Below are positions 35,249 to 46,621 of a DNA stretch of 64,000 nt, piece after piece (position 1 is the first letter of the stretch; the number at the start of each line of letters is the position of its first letter). Location: positions 85,983 to 149,982 of the forward strand of contig NZ_LZJN01000105.1 of assembly GCF_001667735.1 (NCBI RefSeq), written 5' to 3'. The translations under genes were made by a program, and so were the position numbers. Source of the DNA: Mycobacterium sp. E183. GTDB taxonomy: Bacteria; Actinomycetota; Actinomycetes; Mycobacteriales; Mycobacteriaceae. The notes beneath the pieces are model-generated. The model saw nothing but the letters and a program-made list of their open reading frames with translations. It searched no databases and was not told where the DNA came from.

Positions 35249-36291
35249 GCCCCATGATCATCGACGCCAACGTGCAACCGCATTTCCGCTACAACGCGGA
35301 GATACGGCGCTATCTACCTGCCGCTCACCAGTTGCGGTCGATTCCCGACGTCGAACAGCAGTGGTACCAAGCGCCCGGCGGCGACTACCGGCAAGACCTC
35401 TACGGTGACCACTACCCGGGATCGGATCCCGAGACCGTCAGCCGGCACCTCTTCGAACGCGGTGTCGAGTACGCCATCCTCAACCCGCTGACCCGGGGCA
35501 ACATCGCCGACTACCTGCTCAACAGCCGCATCTGTGCTGCGGTCAACGATTGGCTGCTCGACCGCTGGCTCGAGCCCGACCCCGCGGATCGGTTCCGGGG
35601 CACCATCCGCGTCAACCCGGAAGACCCCAGGGGCGCCGTCGCGGAGATCGAGCGGTTGGCCGACCACCCCAAGCTGGTACAGGTCGGCGTCCCGATGCAG
35701 TCGCGCGAACCGTACGGCAAACCGATGTTCGAGCCGATCTGGGAGGCCGCCGCCGCCCATGGGCTGCCGGTGGCGGTGCACATCAACGGCGGCAACGGCG
35801 TCGACTATCCGCCCACCTTCGCCGGACACGCCCACACCTATCCGGGCTATGCGGCGTTCATGCCGCTGAACTACTTCGTGCACCTGGCCACCCTCATCGT
35901 CGAGGGCGTGTTCGGCAGGCATCCCGGCCTCAAGTTCGTCTTCGCCGACGGCGGCTACGACATCCTCACCCCGTTGATCTGGCGGCTCGACACCTTCTGG
36001 GTTTCGATGCGGGATCAGACCCCGTGGGTGGACCGCTACCCGAGCGAATACCTGCCCTGCCACGTTCGGTTCTGCTCCTCGGCGTTCGACGGGCCGACCG
36101 ATGCCACCGACACGCAGCGCTGGATTGAATTCACCGGGAAGTCCGACCTGCTGATGTATGGGTCGGCCTACCCCCACTGGTCCACCTCGCCACCCGAGAG
36201 CGTTGCCGACGGCCTCGACGCCGCGCAGCGAGACAAGGTGCTGTGGCGCAACGCCAGCGAGCTCTACGGATTGAAGGAGCGTGTCCGATGA
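35245..36291 (+). CDS. Amidohydrolase_2-like protein, metal site degraded
   Basis: This 348-residue TIM-barrel protein is of the ACMSD-like amidohydrolase family. The N-terminal metal motif is IIDANVQPH (His to Gln) where its neighbour has VDTDVHP. The C-terminal motif is YGSAYPHWS (Asp to Ala) where the neighbour has FSTDYPHWS. Other fold elements, such as VAVHINGG and FADGGYDILTP, are kept. It is probably non-catalytic or altered, and may pair with the product of the overlapping gene downstream (ATGA). Confidence 0.85.
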   Translation: MSPMIIDANVQPHFRYNAEIRRYLPAAHQLRSIPDVEQQWYQAPGGDYRQDLYGDHYPGSDPETVSRHLFERGVEYAILNPLTRGNIADYLLNSRICAAVNDWLLDRWLEPDPADRFRGTIRVNPEDPRGAVAEIERLADHPKLVQVGVPMQSREPYGKPMFEPIWEAAAAHGLPVAVHINGGNGVDYPPTFAGHAHTYPGYAAFMPLNYFVHLATLIVEGVFGRHPGLKFVFADGGYDILTPLIWRLDTFWVSMRDQTPWVDRYPSEYLPCHVRFCSSAFDGPTDATDTQRWIEFTGKSDLLMYGSAYPHWSTSPPESVADGLDAAQRDKVLWRNASELYGLKERVR

Positions 36292-37436
36292 CGACGATCG
36301 AGCGGATCGACTCCGCAACGGGTCGAGAAGACGAAATAGCGGTCACCATCGTCGACACCGATGTGCACCCGCTGCCCGTCTCGACCGAGGTGCTCAAGTC
36401 ATACGCGGCGGCCGAATGGGTGGACAAGATCTGGCCGACCGGCAACGCGGTCGCCCCGGTGCCGCATTTCTACGACACACCCGATTCGTACAAGACGATG
36501 TCGCTGCGACTGGACGCCGCCCCGCCCGACGGGGGCGTCGCGGGCAGCGACCCGGAATTCGCTGCGAAGCAGCTGCTGCTCGATGCCGGTGTCAGCATCG
36601 CGACCCTCGAGCCGATGTGCGACGCCCAGCTGCCGCAAGCCGAACACGCGCTGAAGTCCGCCTACAACGACTGGCTCGCCGACGTCTGGCTCGACAAGAA
36701 CAACCGGCACGGCCGTTGGCGCGGATCGATCAGCGTCAGCGCGCAGACGCCCGAGCGCGCGGCGCGCGAGGTCGAGCGCTGGGCGGGCCACCCGTACATG
36801 GCCCAGGTGCTGATGACGCCCCAGACTCGTGGGATCCCCTTCGGCAACCCGCATTTCGACCCGCTGTACGAAGCCGCGGCCCGCAACGGATTCCCGGTGG
36901 CGACGCACCTGATGGGGCAGACGCCCTTCGAACTGATCCCGCTGTATCCGGTTGGCAATCCGGCACATTGGCACGACTTCTTCGCCGCCTGGCCGCTGCT
37001 GTACGTCTCGCACCTGATGAGCCTGGTGTTCGACGGCGCGTTCGACCGTCACCCCGACCTGCGGGTGGTGTTCGTCGAAGGCGGCTTCACCTGGGCCATG
37101 CCGGTCATGTCGCGGATGGACCGCATCTGGGAGGCCCGCCGCGGCGACCTGCCACACGTGCGCCGGCGCCCGTCGGATTATGTGCGCGAACATGTTCGGT
37201 TCACCACCCAGCCGCTGGAAGACACCGACACCGTGCAGTTCCGCGAGTACCTCGAGATGATGGACATGGGCGACAACCTGATGTTCTCGACGGACTACCC
37301 ACACTGGAGCTACGACGCGCCGTCCTACGCGATCAACCGATTCCCGGCCGACCAGCGCGAGCGGATCATGCGCGGCAACGCGACCGCCCTCTATGGGCTG
37401 CCGGCGACGGTCAAGGCGCTTCCCGGGGAACGCTGA
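36288..37436 (+). CDS. Amidohydrolase_2 family metal-dependent hydrolase/decarboxylase
   Basis: This 382-residue ACMSD-like protein has an apparently complete site: IVDTDVHPLP at the N terminus, PVATHLMGQTP mid-protein and FSTDYPHWS near the C terminus. It probably hydrolyses or decarboxylates a carboxylated intermediate using one metal ion. ATG 36288 overlaps the stop of the related, degraded paralog, which suggests a heteromeric complex. The operon also carries the Rieske ferredoxin upstream. Confidence 0.9.
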   Translation: MTTIERIDSATGREDEIAVTIVDTDVHPLPVSTEVLKSYAAAEWVDKIWPTGNAVAPVPHFYDTPDSYKTMSLRLDAAPPDGGVAGSDPEFAAKQLLLDAGVSIATLEPMCDAQLPQAEHALKSAYNDWLADVWLDKNNRHGRWRGSISVSAQTPERAAREVERWAGHPYMAQVLMTPQTRGIPFGNPHFDPLYEAAARNGFPVATHLMGQTPFELIPLYPVGNPAHWHDFFAAWPLLYVSHLMSLVFDGAFDRHPDLRVVFVEGGFTWAMPVMSRMDRIWEARRGDLPHVRRRPSDYVREHVRFTTQPLEDTDTVQFREYLEMMDMGDNLMFSTDYPHWSYDAPSYAINRFPADQRERIMRGNATALYGLPATVKALPGER

Positions 37437-37580
37437 GTCGGGGCCCATGGCCGGGGCTCCGGCGACAAGCGCCTCGTCTTTCACCACACCTGATCACAGG
37501 TCTACCTTGAAGAGGGTTTCCGGCACGTCCCGCGCCGGGATCCGACGAGCCCGCATGGTGAGCCCGGAAGCGGAGAGGGT

Positions 37581-38552
37581 ATGACACAAACGAATCTGAC
37601 GCGCCCGCAGGGCCTTACCCGGATCGACCCCGTGCTCCGGGAGGCCGCCACCGCACTGGGCGTCGTCGAATTCCGCGCCGAGACGCTGCCCGCCGAACGC
37701 GAACACGCCGGCCGACTCGCCGCCGAGCGCGCCGCGGACGTCGACACCGCCGATGTCGCCATCGAGACCCGCACCATCGCCGGCCCGGGCGGCCACCAGC
37801 TGAATCTTCGTCTCTACCGGGGGCCCAACCTGGATCGGGCCGAGTCAGGCTCGCCGCTCGTCCTGTACGCCCACGGCGGAGCCTTCGTGACCGGAAATCT
37901 GGACACCGATCACGCGCAGTGCGTGGAGTTGGCCAGGGCAGGCGGTTGCCTGTTGATTTCGGTCGACTACCGGCTCGCCCCGGAGCACCCCTGCCCGGCG
38001 GCGTTGGACGACGTCGAGGCCGGCTTCTACTACGCCATCCGGAATTGCGCGGACCTGAACGTGGACGTCAACCGCATCGCGGTGATGGGCCGCGACGCGG
38101 GCGCGGCCCTGGTCGCGGGCCTGAGCCAGCGCATGTTCGATGACGAAGGCCCCCAGATCCTGGTGCAGATCCTGCACCAGCCGATGCTCGACTCCGACGC
38201 CACCCAGTCGCGGCGTGAGTTTCAGCGCACCCCGGGTCTCAACGGGCCTGCGGTGAGCCGGGCATGGGGGCACTACCTTGGGCACGCCAGCGCCAACGGT
38301 CAGCACGTGCCCGCGCACCGGGCGAACCTCGAGGGCCTACCGCCCACCTTCATCAGCTGCGCCGAGATCGATCCGTGCCGCGACGAGGCCATCGACTACG
38401 CGAACAGGCTGTTGCACGCCTACGTGCACACCGAATTGCACGTGATCGCAGCGGCGTTCAATGGGTTCGACTCGTTGGTTCCCGATTGGGTTGTTTCGCA
38501 GGAGAACCGGGCGCTGCACGCGCGCTCGCTGCGCCGTGTGTTCGCCATGTAG
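37581..38552 (+). CDS. HSL-family alpha/beta hydrolase with lost catalytic residues
   Basis: This 323-residue protein has the hormone-sensitive-lipase fold: oxyanion HGGAF (98-102), DYRLAPEHPCPAALDD and SCAEIDPCRDE with the acid Asp264. The nucleophile elbow reads GRDAG with Asp172 in place of Ser. The usual HGF His is FNGF (Asn294). It therefore cannot work as a classical esterase. The ATG follows GAGAGGGT. It stands between the amidohydrolase pair and an acyl-CoA dehydrogenase pair. Confidence 0.85.
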   Translation: MTQTNLTRPQGLTRIDPVLREAATALGVVEFRAETLPAEREHAGRLAAERAADVDTADVAIETRTIAGPGGHQLNLRLYRGPNLDRAESGSPLVLYAHGGAFVTGNLDTDHAQCVELARAGGCLLISVDYRLAPEHPCPAALDDVEAGFYYAIRNCADLNVDVNRIAVMGRDAGAALVAGLSQRMFDDEGPQILVQILHQPMLDSDATQSRREFQRTPGLNGPAVSRAWGHYLGHASANGQHVPAHRANLEGLPPTFISCAEIDPCRDEAIDYANRLLHAYVHTELHVIAAAFNGFDSLVPDWVVSQENRALHARSLRRVFAM

Positions 38553-38572
38553 CGGTGCGCTATCGAGGGCAC

Positions 38573-38591
38573 TCCGGTAGCTCTTACCGTA
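38573..38591. promoter_or_regulatory. Operator-like dyad before acyl-CoA dehydrogenase pair
   Basis: CGGTA-GCTCT-TACCG is a perfect inner dyad, ending in TTACCGTA (38584-38591). The spacing matches the palindrome at 5722 (GTAnnTCTTAC). It lies about 50 bp upstream of ATG 38642. Confidence 0.55.
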
Positions 38592-38641
38592 GCGCTCGTT
38601 GCTAGGATCGATACGCCGGCGATTCCTCCACGAGAGGCAGC

Positions 38642-39780
38642 ATGACGACACTCGACTCTCCCGAAAAGACGCTGTTCACCTCGACAACCCAAGCATTCCT
38701 GGAAAAGGAAGCGCCGCTGCGCCGCGTGCGCGAGTTGCAGGCCGCGGGGGAGTCCTTCGATCCGGCTTGGTGGCTGCGCGCCGCGGAGCTCGGCTGGACC
38801 AGCCTGCTGGTGCCCGAGGAATTGGGCGGCGGCAGCATTACGGAGAGCGGTTTGGCGGATCTGGCACTGGTCGCCGAACAGCTCGGGAAGACGGTGGCGC
38901 CGGGACCCTTGTATCCGGTTAGCGCCGTGCTGGCCGCGCTCGTCGGGTGCGCGGACCGGCAGCCCCACCTCGCGACCATCGATGCGTTGATGTCCGGCGA
39001 AACCGTGGCGTCGTGGGCGGTTTCGGAGCCCGGCCGCGGATGGGCGCCGCTGGACCCCTCGGTGACGGCCACCCCCACCGATTCCGGCTACCGGATTGAC
39101 GGCACCAAGGACCGGGTCGAGGCGGGCGCGCAGAGCGCGGTGCTGCTGGTGGTGGCGCGTTGCGGTGACGAGGTGCGCCAGTTCCTGGTCCCGACCGATG
39201 CGCCCGGCGTCACGGTGGTCCCGCAGCAGTCGGTGGACATGGTCAAGCAATACGCCAGGGTGCGGTTCGACGGCGTGGTGGTGGAGCGATCCGCGGCCGT
39301 GGGCACCGCCGCCGAGACGGCCGCGCTCGTCGACCGGCAGGGCCAAATCGCCCAGGTCCTGCAGTGCGCCGAGGTGGTCGGGATCCTGCAGACAGTGTTC
39401 GACCTGACCGTGCAGTGGGCGCTGGATCGGCACACCTTCGGGCGCCCGTTGGCGTCCTATCAAGCCCTCAAGCACAAGTTCGCCGACATGAAGCTGTGGC
39501 TCGAAGCCTGCCGCGCCACTACGGCCGCGGCGGTCGCCGACGTCGCGGCGAACTCGCCAGAGGCGGGGCTGTCTGCCAGCATCGCCAAGTCCTACGTGGG
39601 TGAGATGGCCGGCCAGATCGTTCAGGCCTGCGTGCAGATGCACGGCGGCATCGGCGTCACCTGGGAACACGACCTGCACCTCTACTTGCGTCGGGTCACG
39701 TTGTACCGCTCCATGTTCGGGACGCCCGAGGAACACAACCTGCGGGTGTACGAGCACGAGAAGGCGGGGCGTTCGGACCC

Positions 39781-39784
<4 letters not shown>
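38642..39784 (+). CDS. Acyl-CoA dehydrogenase
   Basis: This 380-residue acyl-CoA dehydrogenase fold protein has WWLRAAELGWTSLLVPEELGG, a beta-domain KDRVEAGAQSAVLL, an ALDRHTFGRPLASYQALKH helix and the C-terminal QMHGGIGVTWEHDLHLY (longer stretches are shown in part). The His-Gly-Gly region fits flavin-contacting C-terminal helices. It overlaps the next acyl-CoA dehydrogenase by 4 nt, forming an alpha/beta pair like that at 861-3127. A TTACCGTA box precedes the operon. Confidence 0.91.
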
Positions 39785-42998
<3,214 letters not shown>

Positions 42999-43172
42999 CT
43001 ACGGACCCTTCCTCGGACCGAGTCCCGCAAGCTGGCCCAAAAGCGCTGAGCACTGGCCAGGCACAGACATCAAGACTAGCAATGGCGGCCCCGTGCCCGG
43101 TGCAACGGTTTTCCTAGCGTGGCGTGCGGCTCTTCGGTGTCCCGGCACGGGTCGAGTGATTAAACCAGGCTT

Positions 43173-43197
43173 GTTTGTATTTACTCGGCGCGGGTAT
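43173..43197 (+). promoter_or_regulatory. SigF-type promoter (GTTT-N15-GGGTAT)
   Basis: GTTT at 43173-43176 and GGGTAT at 43192-43197 are spaced by 15 bp, matching the known mycobacterial SigF consensus GTTT-N15-17-GGGTA. The ATG of the next gene is at 43207, so the leader would be only a few bases. Confidence 0.7.
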
Positions 43198-43206
43198 CAC
43201 GCGCCC

Positions 43207-43707
43207 ATGGTCAATGTCGGCCCAGGGCGGTTGATCTCGTTCTGGCGAAGCATCTGGTCCTCATCGGTGCTCACCTTCAACGGTTGGGTCGCCTTCAACC
43301 TGCCGCGGACGGTGACCGCGCTGGGCGCTGCCCTGCTGGGCGGCCTGGTGGCCCTGCATGCCTACGTCTTCGCCACGCTTTCGCCGGCGCCCTGGTACTT
43401 CGCCGTCTACGCGGGCCTGGTGGTGATCGGTTGCCTGTCGGCGATGACGGCGATGGTGTTCGCCCTCAAACCGCGTGTGCCTGCGGCGGGCTGGTACCTC
43501 GGGAGTCTGCTCTGCCTGGCCTTTCTCGCCGTCTACCTGATCAGCCGATGGGTCACCCTCGGCGGGCTGGACGCGGTGATGGGCCGATGGGACTTCACCC
43601 CGGGCACATTCGCTTTCGCGCTCGCCGCAGCCTTCGTTGCGGTGCACGCGACCGTGCTCTCGGGAGTCAACGTGGCCTACCCGCAACGGCAACAGTGGCA
43701 CGACTGA
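43207..43707 (+). CDS. Four-TM membrane protein of unknown function
   Basis: This 166-residue membrane protein has about four TM helices (roughly 35-58, 64-86, 94-112 and 130-152) and a short N-terminal amphipathic stretch (LISFWRSIWSSSV). I do not recognise a family. It starts right after a SigF-type promoter and ends 13 nt before a cytochrome b561-molybdopterin fusion. It may be an accessory membrane subunit of that oxidoreductase or a general-stress membrane protein. Confidence 0.78.
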   Translation: MVNVGPGRLISFWRSIWSSSVLTFNGWVAFNLPRTVTALGAALLGGLVALHAYVFATLSPAPWYFAVYAGLVVIGCLSAMTAMVFALKPRVPAAGWYLGSLLCLAFLAVYLISRWVTLGGLDAVMGRWDFTPGTFAFALAAAFVAVHATVLSGVNVAYPQRQQWHD

Positions 43708-43720
43708 CTGGAGCTCAGGC

Positions 43721-45214
43721 ATGACGACGCTCGACTATCCGGTGTGGCTGCGGGTCGACCATTGGCTCAACGTCTTGTTCGTCACGCTGATCATCCGCAG
43801 CGGCATCGAGATCCTCAGCACCCACCCCAAGTTGTATTGGCACGACGACAGCAAACCGGGCAGCGAATGGGCGCGTTTCACCCGCAAAGTCATGCCGCGG
43901 CACCGGCTATACGACACCCTCGACGAAGAAGAGTCCTACAGCTCACTGGTCGCGCTTCCCGGTCACAACAAATTGGGCATGGGACGCCATTGGCACTTCT
44001 TCTCGGTGATCGGCTGGATTCTGCTCGGACTGTCGTACTACGTCCTGCTTTTCGCGACCGGTCAATGGCACCGGTACTGGCCCTATTCATGGTCGATCTT
44101 TCCCGAAGCCGTCGACGACATCGTCACCTACCTGTCCTTCAACCTGCCGCCGCTGTTGCCCGGCGAGCCGTTGGACGCCATTCAGAAGCTGACCTATGCC
44201 GGCGTCGTTTTCCTCCTGGCGCCATTCCAAATCCTGACCGGGGCGGCGCAGTCACCGGCGATCGAGGCGCGCTTTCCGTGGTACGTGCGGATGTGGGGCG
44301 GCCGGCAGTGGGCGCGGAGCCTGCATTTCCTGGGATTGCTGGCCTTCGTCGTCTTCATCGTCATCCATCTCTCGATGATCTTCTTTTGGGGCTGGGGTCA
44401 ACTGATGGCGTCGATGATCTTCGGATCCGTGCGCAACGTGTACTGGGCCACCGCGCTGTCGTTCGTCATCATCGGAGCGATCATCGCCGTCCACATCGCG
44501 GCCACGAAGTGGAGCCTCCGCAATCCCACCCAAGTGCAAAGCGTCCTCGGCGGCGTGGTCACCCGGGTTCGGCTGCTCCTGCTGCGCCCGCTGAATTCGC
44601 GGCAGGACTACCCGGCCCGCAAGCTGACCGAAGATCACCGAGTGAACGGAAAGCCGCCCGCCAGTACCGAATACAAGGTGATGGCGGTCCACAATTTCGT
44701 CGATTGGCGGCTAGCGGTCGGCGGCCTCGTGGAGAATCCGGTGACCCTCGACCTGGCCGCGCTGCGGGCGCTCGCCGAGCGGCAGACGCAGCGGACGATG
44801 CACAACTGTGTGCAGGGTTGGACCAGTATCGGCGAGTGGAGCGGGATCTCGCTGGCTGCGCTGGCGGATCTCGTTAAGCCGTTGCCGCAGGCCAAATACA
44901 TCTGCTTTCTCAGCATGCAGGACACCGGGCGTGACGAACCGGCGGCAGAGACTCCCGGGGGCCAGTTCTACGAGGTGATGGACCTCGAATTGGCCTACAA
45001 GCCGCAGACACTGCTGGCATACGAGATGAACGGCCGGCCGTTGCCCATCAAGCACGGCGCCCCTCTGCGGTTGCGGGTGGAGACACAGGTGGGATTCAAG
45101 ATGGTCAAGTGGATCAACGGGATCGAGTTCATCAACGACTATTCCGGCATCGGTCACGGCCTGGGTGGCTGGCGCGAGGACCACGTGCACTACGACAAGG
45201 ACATGGAGATCTGA
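43721..45214 (+). CDS. Cytochrome b561 / sulfite-oxidase-type molybdopterin fusion
   Basis: This 497-residue protein joins two modules. The N-terminal half (1-265) is a b561-like membrane cytochrome with TM helices and candidate heme His residues 14, 90, 202, 216 and 258. The C-terminal part (about 320-497) is a sulfite-oxidase-fold domain whose Cys363 (HNCVQGW) would ligate molybdenum. The layout resembles M. tuberculosis Rv0218 and a one-chain version of MsrP/MsrQ. It probably moves electrons between quinol and an oxidised substrate at the membrane. The ATG at 43721 is in the SigF-promoted operon. Confidence 0.9.
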   Translation: MTTLDYPVWLRVDHWLNVLFVTLIIRSGIEILSTHPKLYWHDDSKPGSEWARFTRKVMPRHRLYDTLDEEESYSSLVALPGHNKLGMGRHWHFFSVIGWILLGLSYYVLLFATGQWHRYWPYSWSIFPEAVDDIVTYLSFNLPPLLPGEPLDAIQKLTYAGVVFLLAPFQILTGAAQSPAIEARFPWYVRMWGGRQWARSLHFLGLLAFVVFIVIHLSMIFFWGWGQLMASMIFGSVRNVYWATALSFVIIGAIIAVHIAATKWSLRNPTQVQSVLGGVVTRVRLLLLRPLNSRQDYPARKLTEDHRVNGKPPASTEYKVMAVHNFVDWRLAVGGLVENPVTLDLAALRALAERQTQRTMHNCVQGWTSIGEWSGISLAALADLVKPLPQAKYICFLSMQDTGRDEPAAETPGGQFYEVMDLELAYKPQTLLAYEMNGRPLPIKHGAPLRLRVETQVGFKMVKWINGIEFINDYSGIGHGLGGWREDHVHYDKDMEI

Positions 45215-45215
45215 G

Positions 45216-45515
45216 GTGACCGACCACGACCCGACGGTGCGGCCGGAGCTCATCGAGCTGAATTCGGCTGCGCGGCATCGCGTGCTGGAATGCATCGACG
45301 CCAAGGGTGGCCACTGCGAGCGGTGCGGTGGCACCGCCTTCGACGTCGGCCGCGCGCTATACCTCGGATTCCTGTTCTTGAACGAGGACGACGATGCCTA
45401 CATGGTGGCGCTGACATGTCGCAATCCGGAGTGTGCCAAACCGCGCACCGGGATCGTGTTGCCGGACAAGGAGTTTCTCAGCTACGGCGCATCGGGGAAC
45501 GCGACCGCATCCTGA
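45216..45515 (+). CDS. Small zinc-ribbon-like protein
   Basis: This 99-residue protein has two cysteine pairs, C34-x2-C37 (HCERCGG) and C68-x4-C73 (TCRNPEC), spaced as in a zinc ribbon or rubredoxin-like knuckle. GTG 45216 is 1 nt after the fusion protein stop, with GGAGATCTGAG before it, so it belongs to the same operon. No family is recognised. A metal-binding accessory role to the molybdoenzyme is possible. It overlaps the convergent gene by 38 bp. Confidence 0.75.
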   Translation: MTDHDPTVRPELIELNSAARHRVLECIDAKGGHCERCGGTAFDVGRALYLGFLFLNEDDDAYMVALTCRNPECAKPRTGIVLPDKEFLSYGASGNATAS

Positions 45516-45855
45516 GACGACGATGCGTCTTCGTCGTCGCGGCCCTGTCGTCCGATAGGACGGGGCGCGGAAGTCCCAACCGCTCGGCACTTTCGGAGAC
45601 CCTGCTGAGGTCAGCGCACAGCGACTCGAATCGGTGCCGGTCCGCGTCATCGAGCAGACCGAGGGAGCTGTAATGGACCAGTCGGGGCAGCCGGCCCGCC
45701 AGCACAGCGCCCCACCGGACGCTGAAGTCGTAGACCTCGCCGTCCTCGACCAGATCCTTTCGTCCCAGCGCTTCGAGTGCCTGAATCTGGGCGGCGAGTA
45801 GTTCGACATCGGCGTCGATGGTCACCGGCGCCCGGCCTTCCGATGCCACACTCAT
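45478..45855 (-). CDS. Conserved-looking hypothetical protein
   Basis: This 125-residue helical protein (VELLAAQIQALEALG, DADRHRFESLCADLSRVSESAERLG) has a basic tail. ATG 45855 has GGGAGG 5 nt upstream. No family is recognised. A candidate SigF-like promoter (GTGT-N14-GGGTAT, 45902-45925 on this strand) lies about 50 bp upstream, and a CGCCAG-T-CTGGCG palindrome (45888-45900) would fall in its leader. It is probably a stress-related small protein. Confidence 0.65.
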   Translation of the reverse strand: MSVASEGRAPVTIDADVELLAAQIQALEALGRKDLVEDGEVYDFSVRWGAVLAGRLPRLVHYSSLGLLDDADRHRFESLCADLSRVSESAERLGLPRPVLSDDRAATTKTHRRLRMRSRSPMRRS

Positions 45856-45901
45856 CTGTCCTCCCATCGTCGCGGCCGCCGAACGTGCGCCAGTCTGGCG
45901 A

Positions 45902-45925
45902 ATACCCAGCGACAGTCGTTTACAC
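45902..45925 (-). promoter_or_regulatory. SigF-like promoter, minus strand
   Basis: Read on the minus strand: GTGT, 14 bp, GGGTAT. It is one base and one spacer position off the SigF consensus. It overlaps and diverges from the plus-strand SigF promoter at 45918-45942. Confidence 0.45.
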
Positions 45926-45942
45926 GCGGCGTCCGCGGGTAC
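45918..45942 (+). promoter_or_regulatory. SigF-type promoter (GTTT-N15-GGGTAC)
   Basis: GTTT at 45918-45921 and GGGTAC at 45937-45942 are spaced by 15 bp, the same geometry as 43173-43197. The small ORF starting at 46000 and the DUF421 gene follow. Confidence 0.7.
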
Positions 45943-45999
45943 TGCCGGTCGCGGGGCGGTCCCCGGACCGCAACGACCATGCGCGCAAGGAGGACTGCC

Positions 46000-46098
46000 A
46001 TGAGTGAGCCCGGCGGGATCATCGAACTTTGGGCTAAGGGCCTCGGTGTCGATCGTCAACGCGCCCTGGTCCTCGCCCGGCGCGGCCGCGTCTCGTAA
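46000..46098 (+). CDS. 32-residue small protein
   Basis: An ATG preceded by an ideal AAGGAGG at 6-7 nt opens a 33-codon frame (MSEPGGIIELWAKGLG, then VDRQRALVLARRGRVS, stop). It lies between a SigF-type promoter and the DUF421 gene, whose start is 24 nt after its stop. The peptide is partly amphipathic with a basic C terminus. It could be a true small protein or a leader cistron that couples translation of the membrane protein. No family is recognised. Confidence 0.6.
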   Translation: MSEPGGIIELWAKGLGVDRQRALVLARRGRVS

Positions 46099-46122
46099 TT
46101 GCAGTGCGAGCAGGCGGCGGCG

Positions 46123-46617
46123 ATGAGTGACCTACTGCTGCAGTTCTACAGCGGGTGGCGGCCAGCGGCCTACGCGGCACTCAAGGCGCTCGCGTTATTC
46201 GTCACCGCCGCAGCCGCTTTCCGGCTCATGCTGCGGCGCACGATCGCTGAGTTCACGCCGTTCGATTGGGTCACCGCAGTCGCCGTCGGCGCCATCGTCG
46301 GGCGCACCGCGACGGCGGCCGACACTTCGTGGCTTACCGGGGTCGCTGCCCTGCTCACCCTGATCGGCGCCCACGACCTCGTTGCGCGGCTGCGCTTCAA
46401 GCCCTGGGTGCGCCGCCTCGTGGATCCACCGGTTCGGGTGCTGATCAGCGACGGCGAAGTGGACGAAAAGAACCTCAAGCGCTGCAGGCTAACTCGGGGA
46501 GACCTGGACGCGATACTGCGCCAACACGGTCACCGAACGCCCGCCCACGTCCGCCTCGCCTTATTCGAAACCAAGGGTGTGGTTTCCGTCATCGCCGACG
46601 GCGATTCCGCCGAGTGA
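46123..46617 (+). CDS. DUF421 (YetF-like) membrane protein
   Basis: This 164-residue protein has two or three N-terminal TM helices (about 13-35, 48-66 and 68-85) and the cytosolic DUF421 domain. The domain's typical features are RVLISDGEVDEKNL, LTRGDLDAILRQHG and a strand ending FETKGVVSVI. ATG 46123 is chosen; a TTG at 46099 abuts the small ORF stop. It is the last gene of a SigF-promoted unit, consistent with a stress-related membrane role. It is convergent with the amidohydrolase 4 bp away. Confidence 0.85.
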   Translation: MSDLLLQFYSGWRPAAYAALKALALFVTAAAAFRLMLRRTIAEFTPFDWVTAVAVGAIVGRTATAADTSWLTGVAALLTLIGAHDLVARLRFKPWVRRLVDPPVRVLISDGEVDEKNLKRCRLTRGDLDAILRQHGHRTPAHVRLALFETKGVVSVIADGDSAE

Positions 46618-46621
46618 CCGA

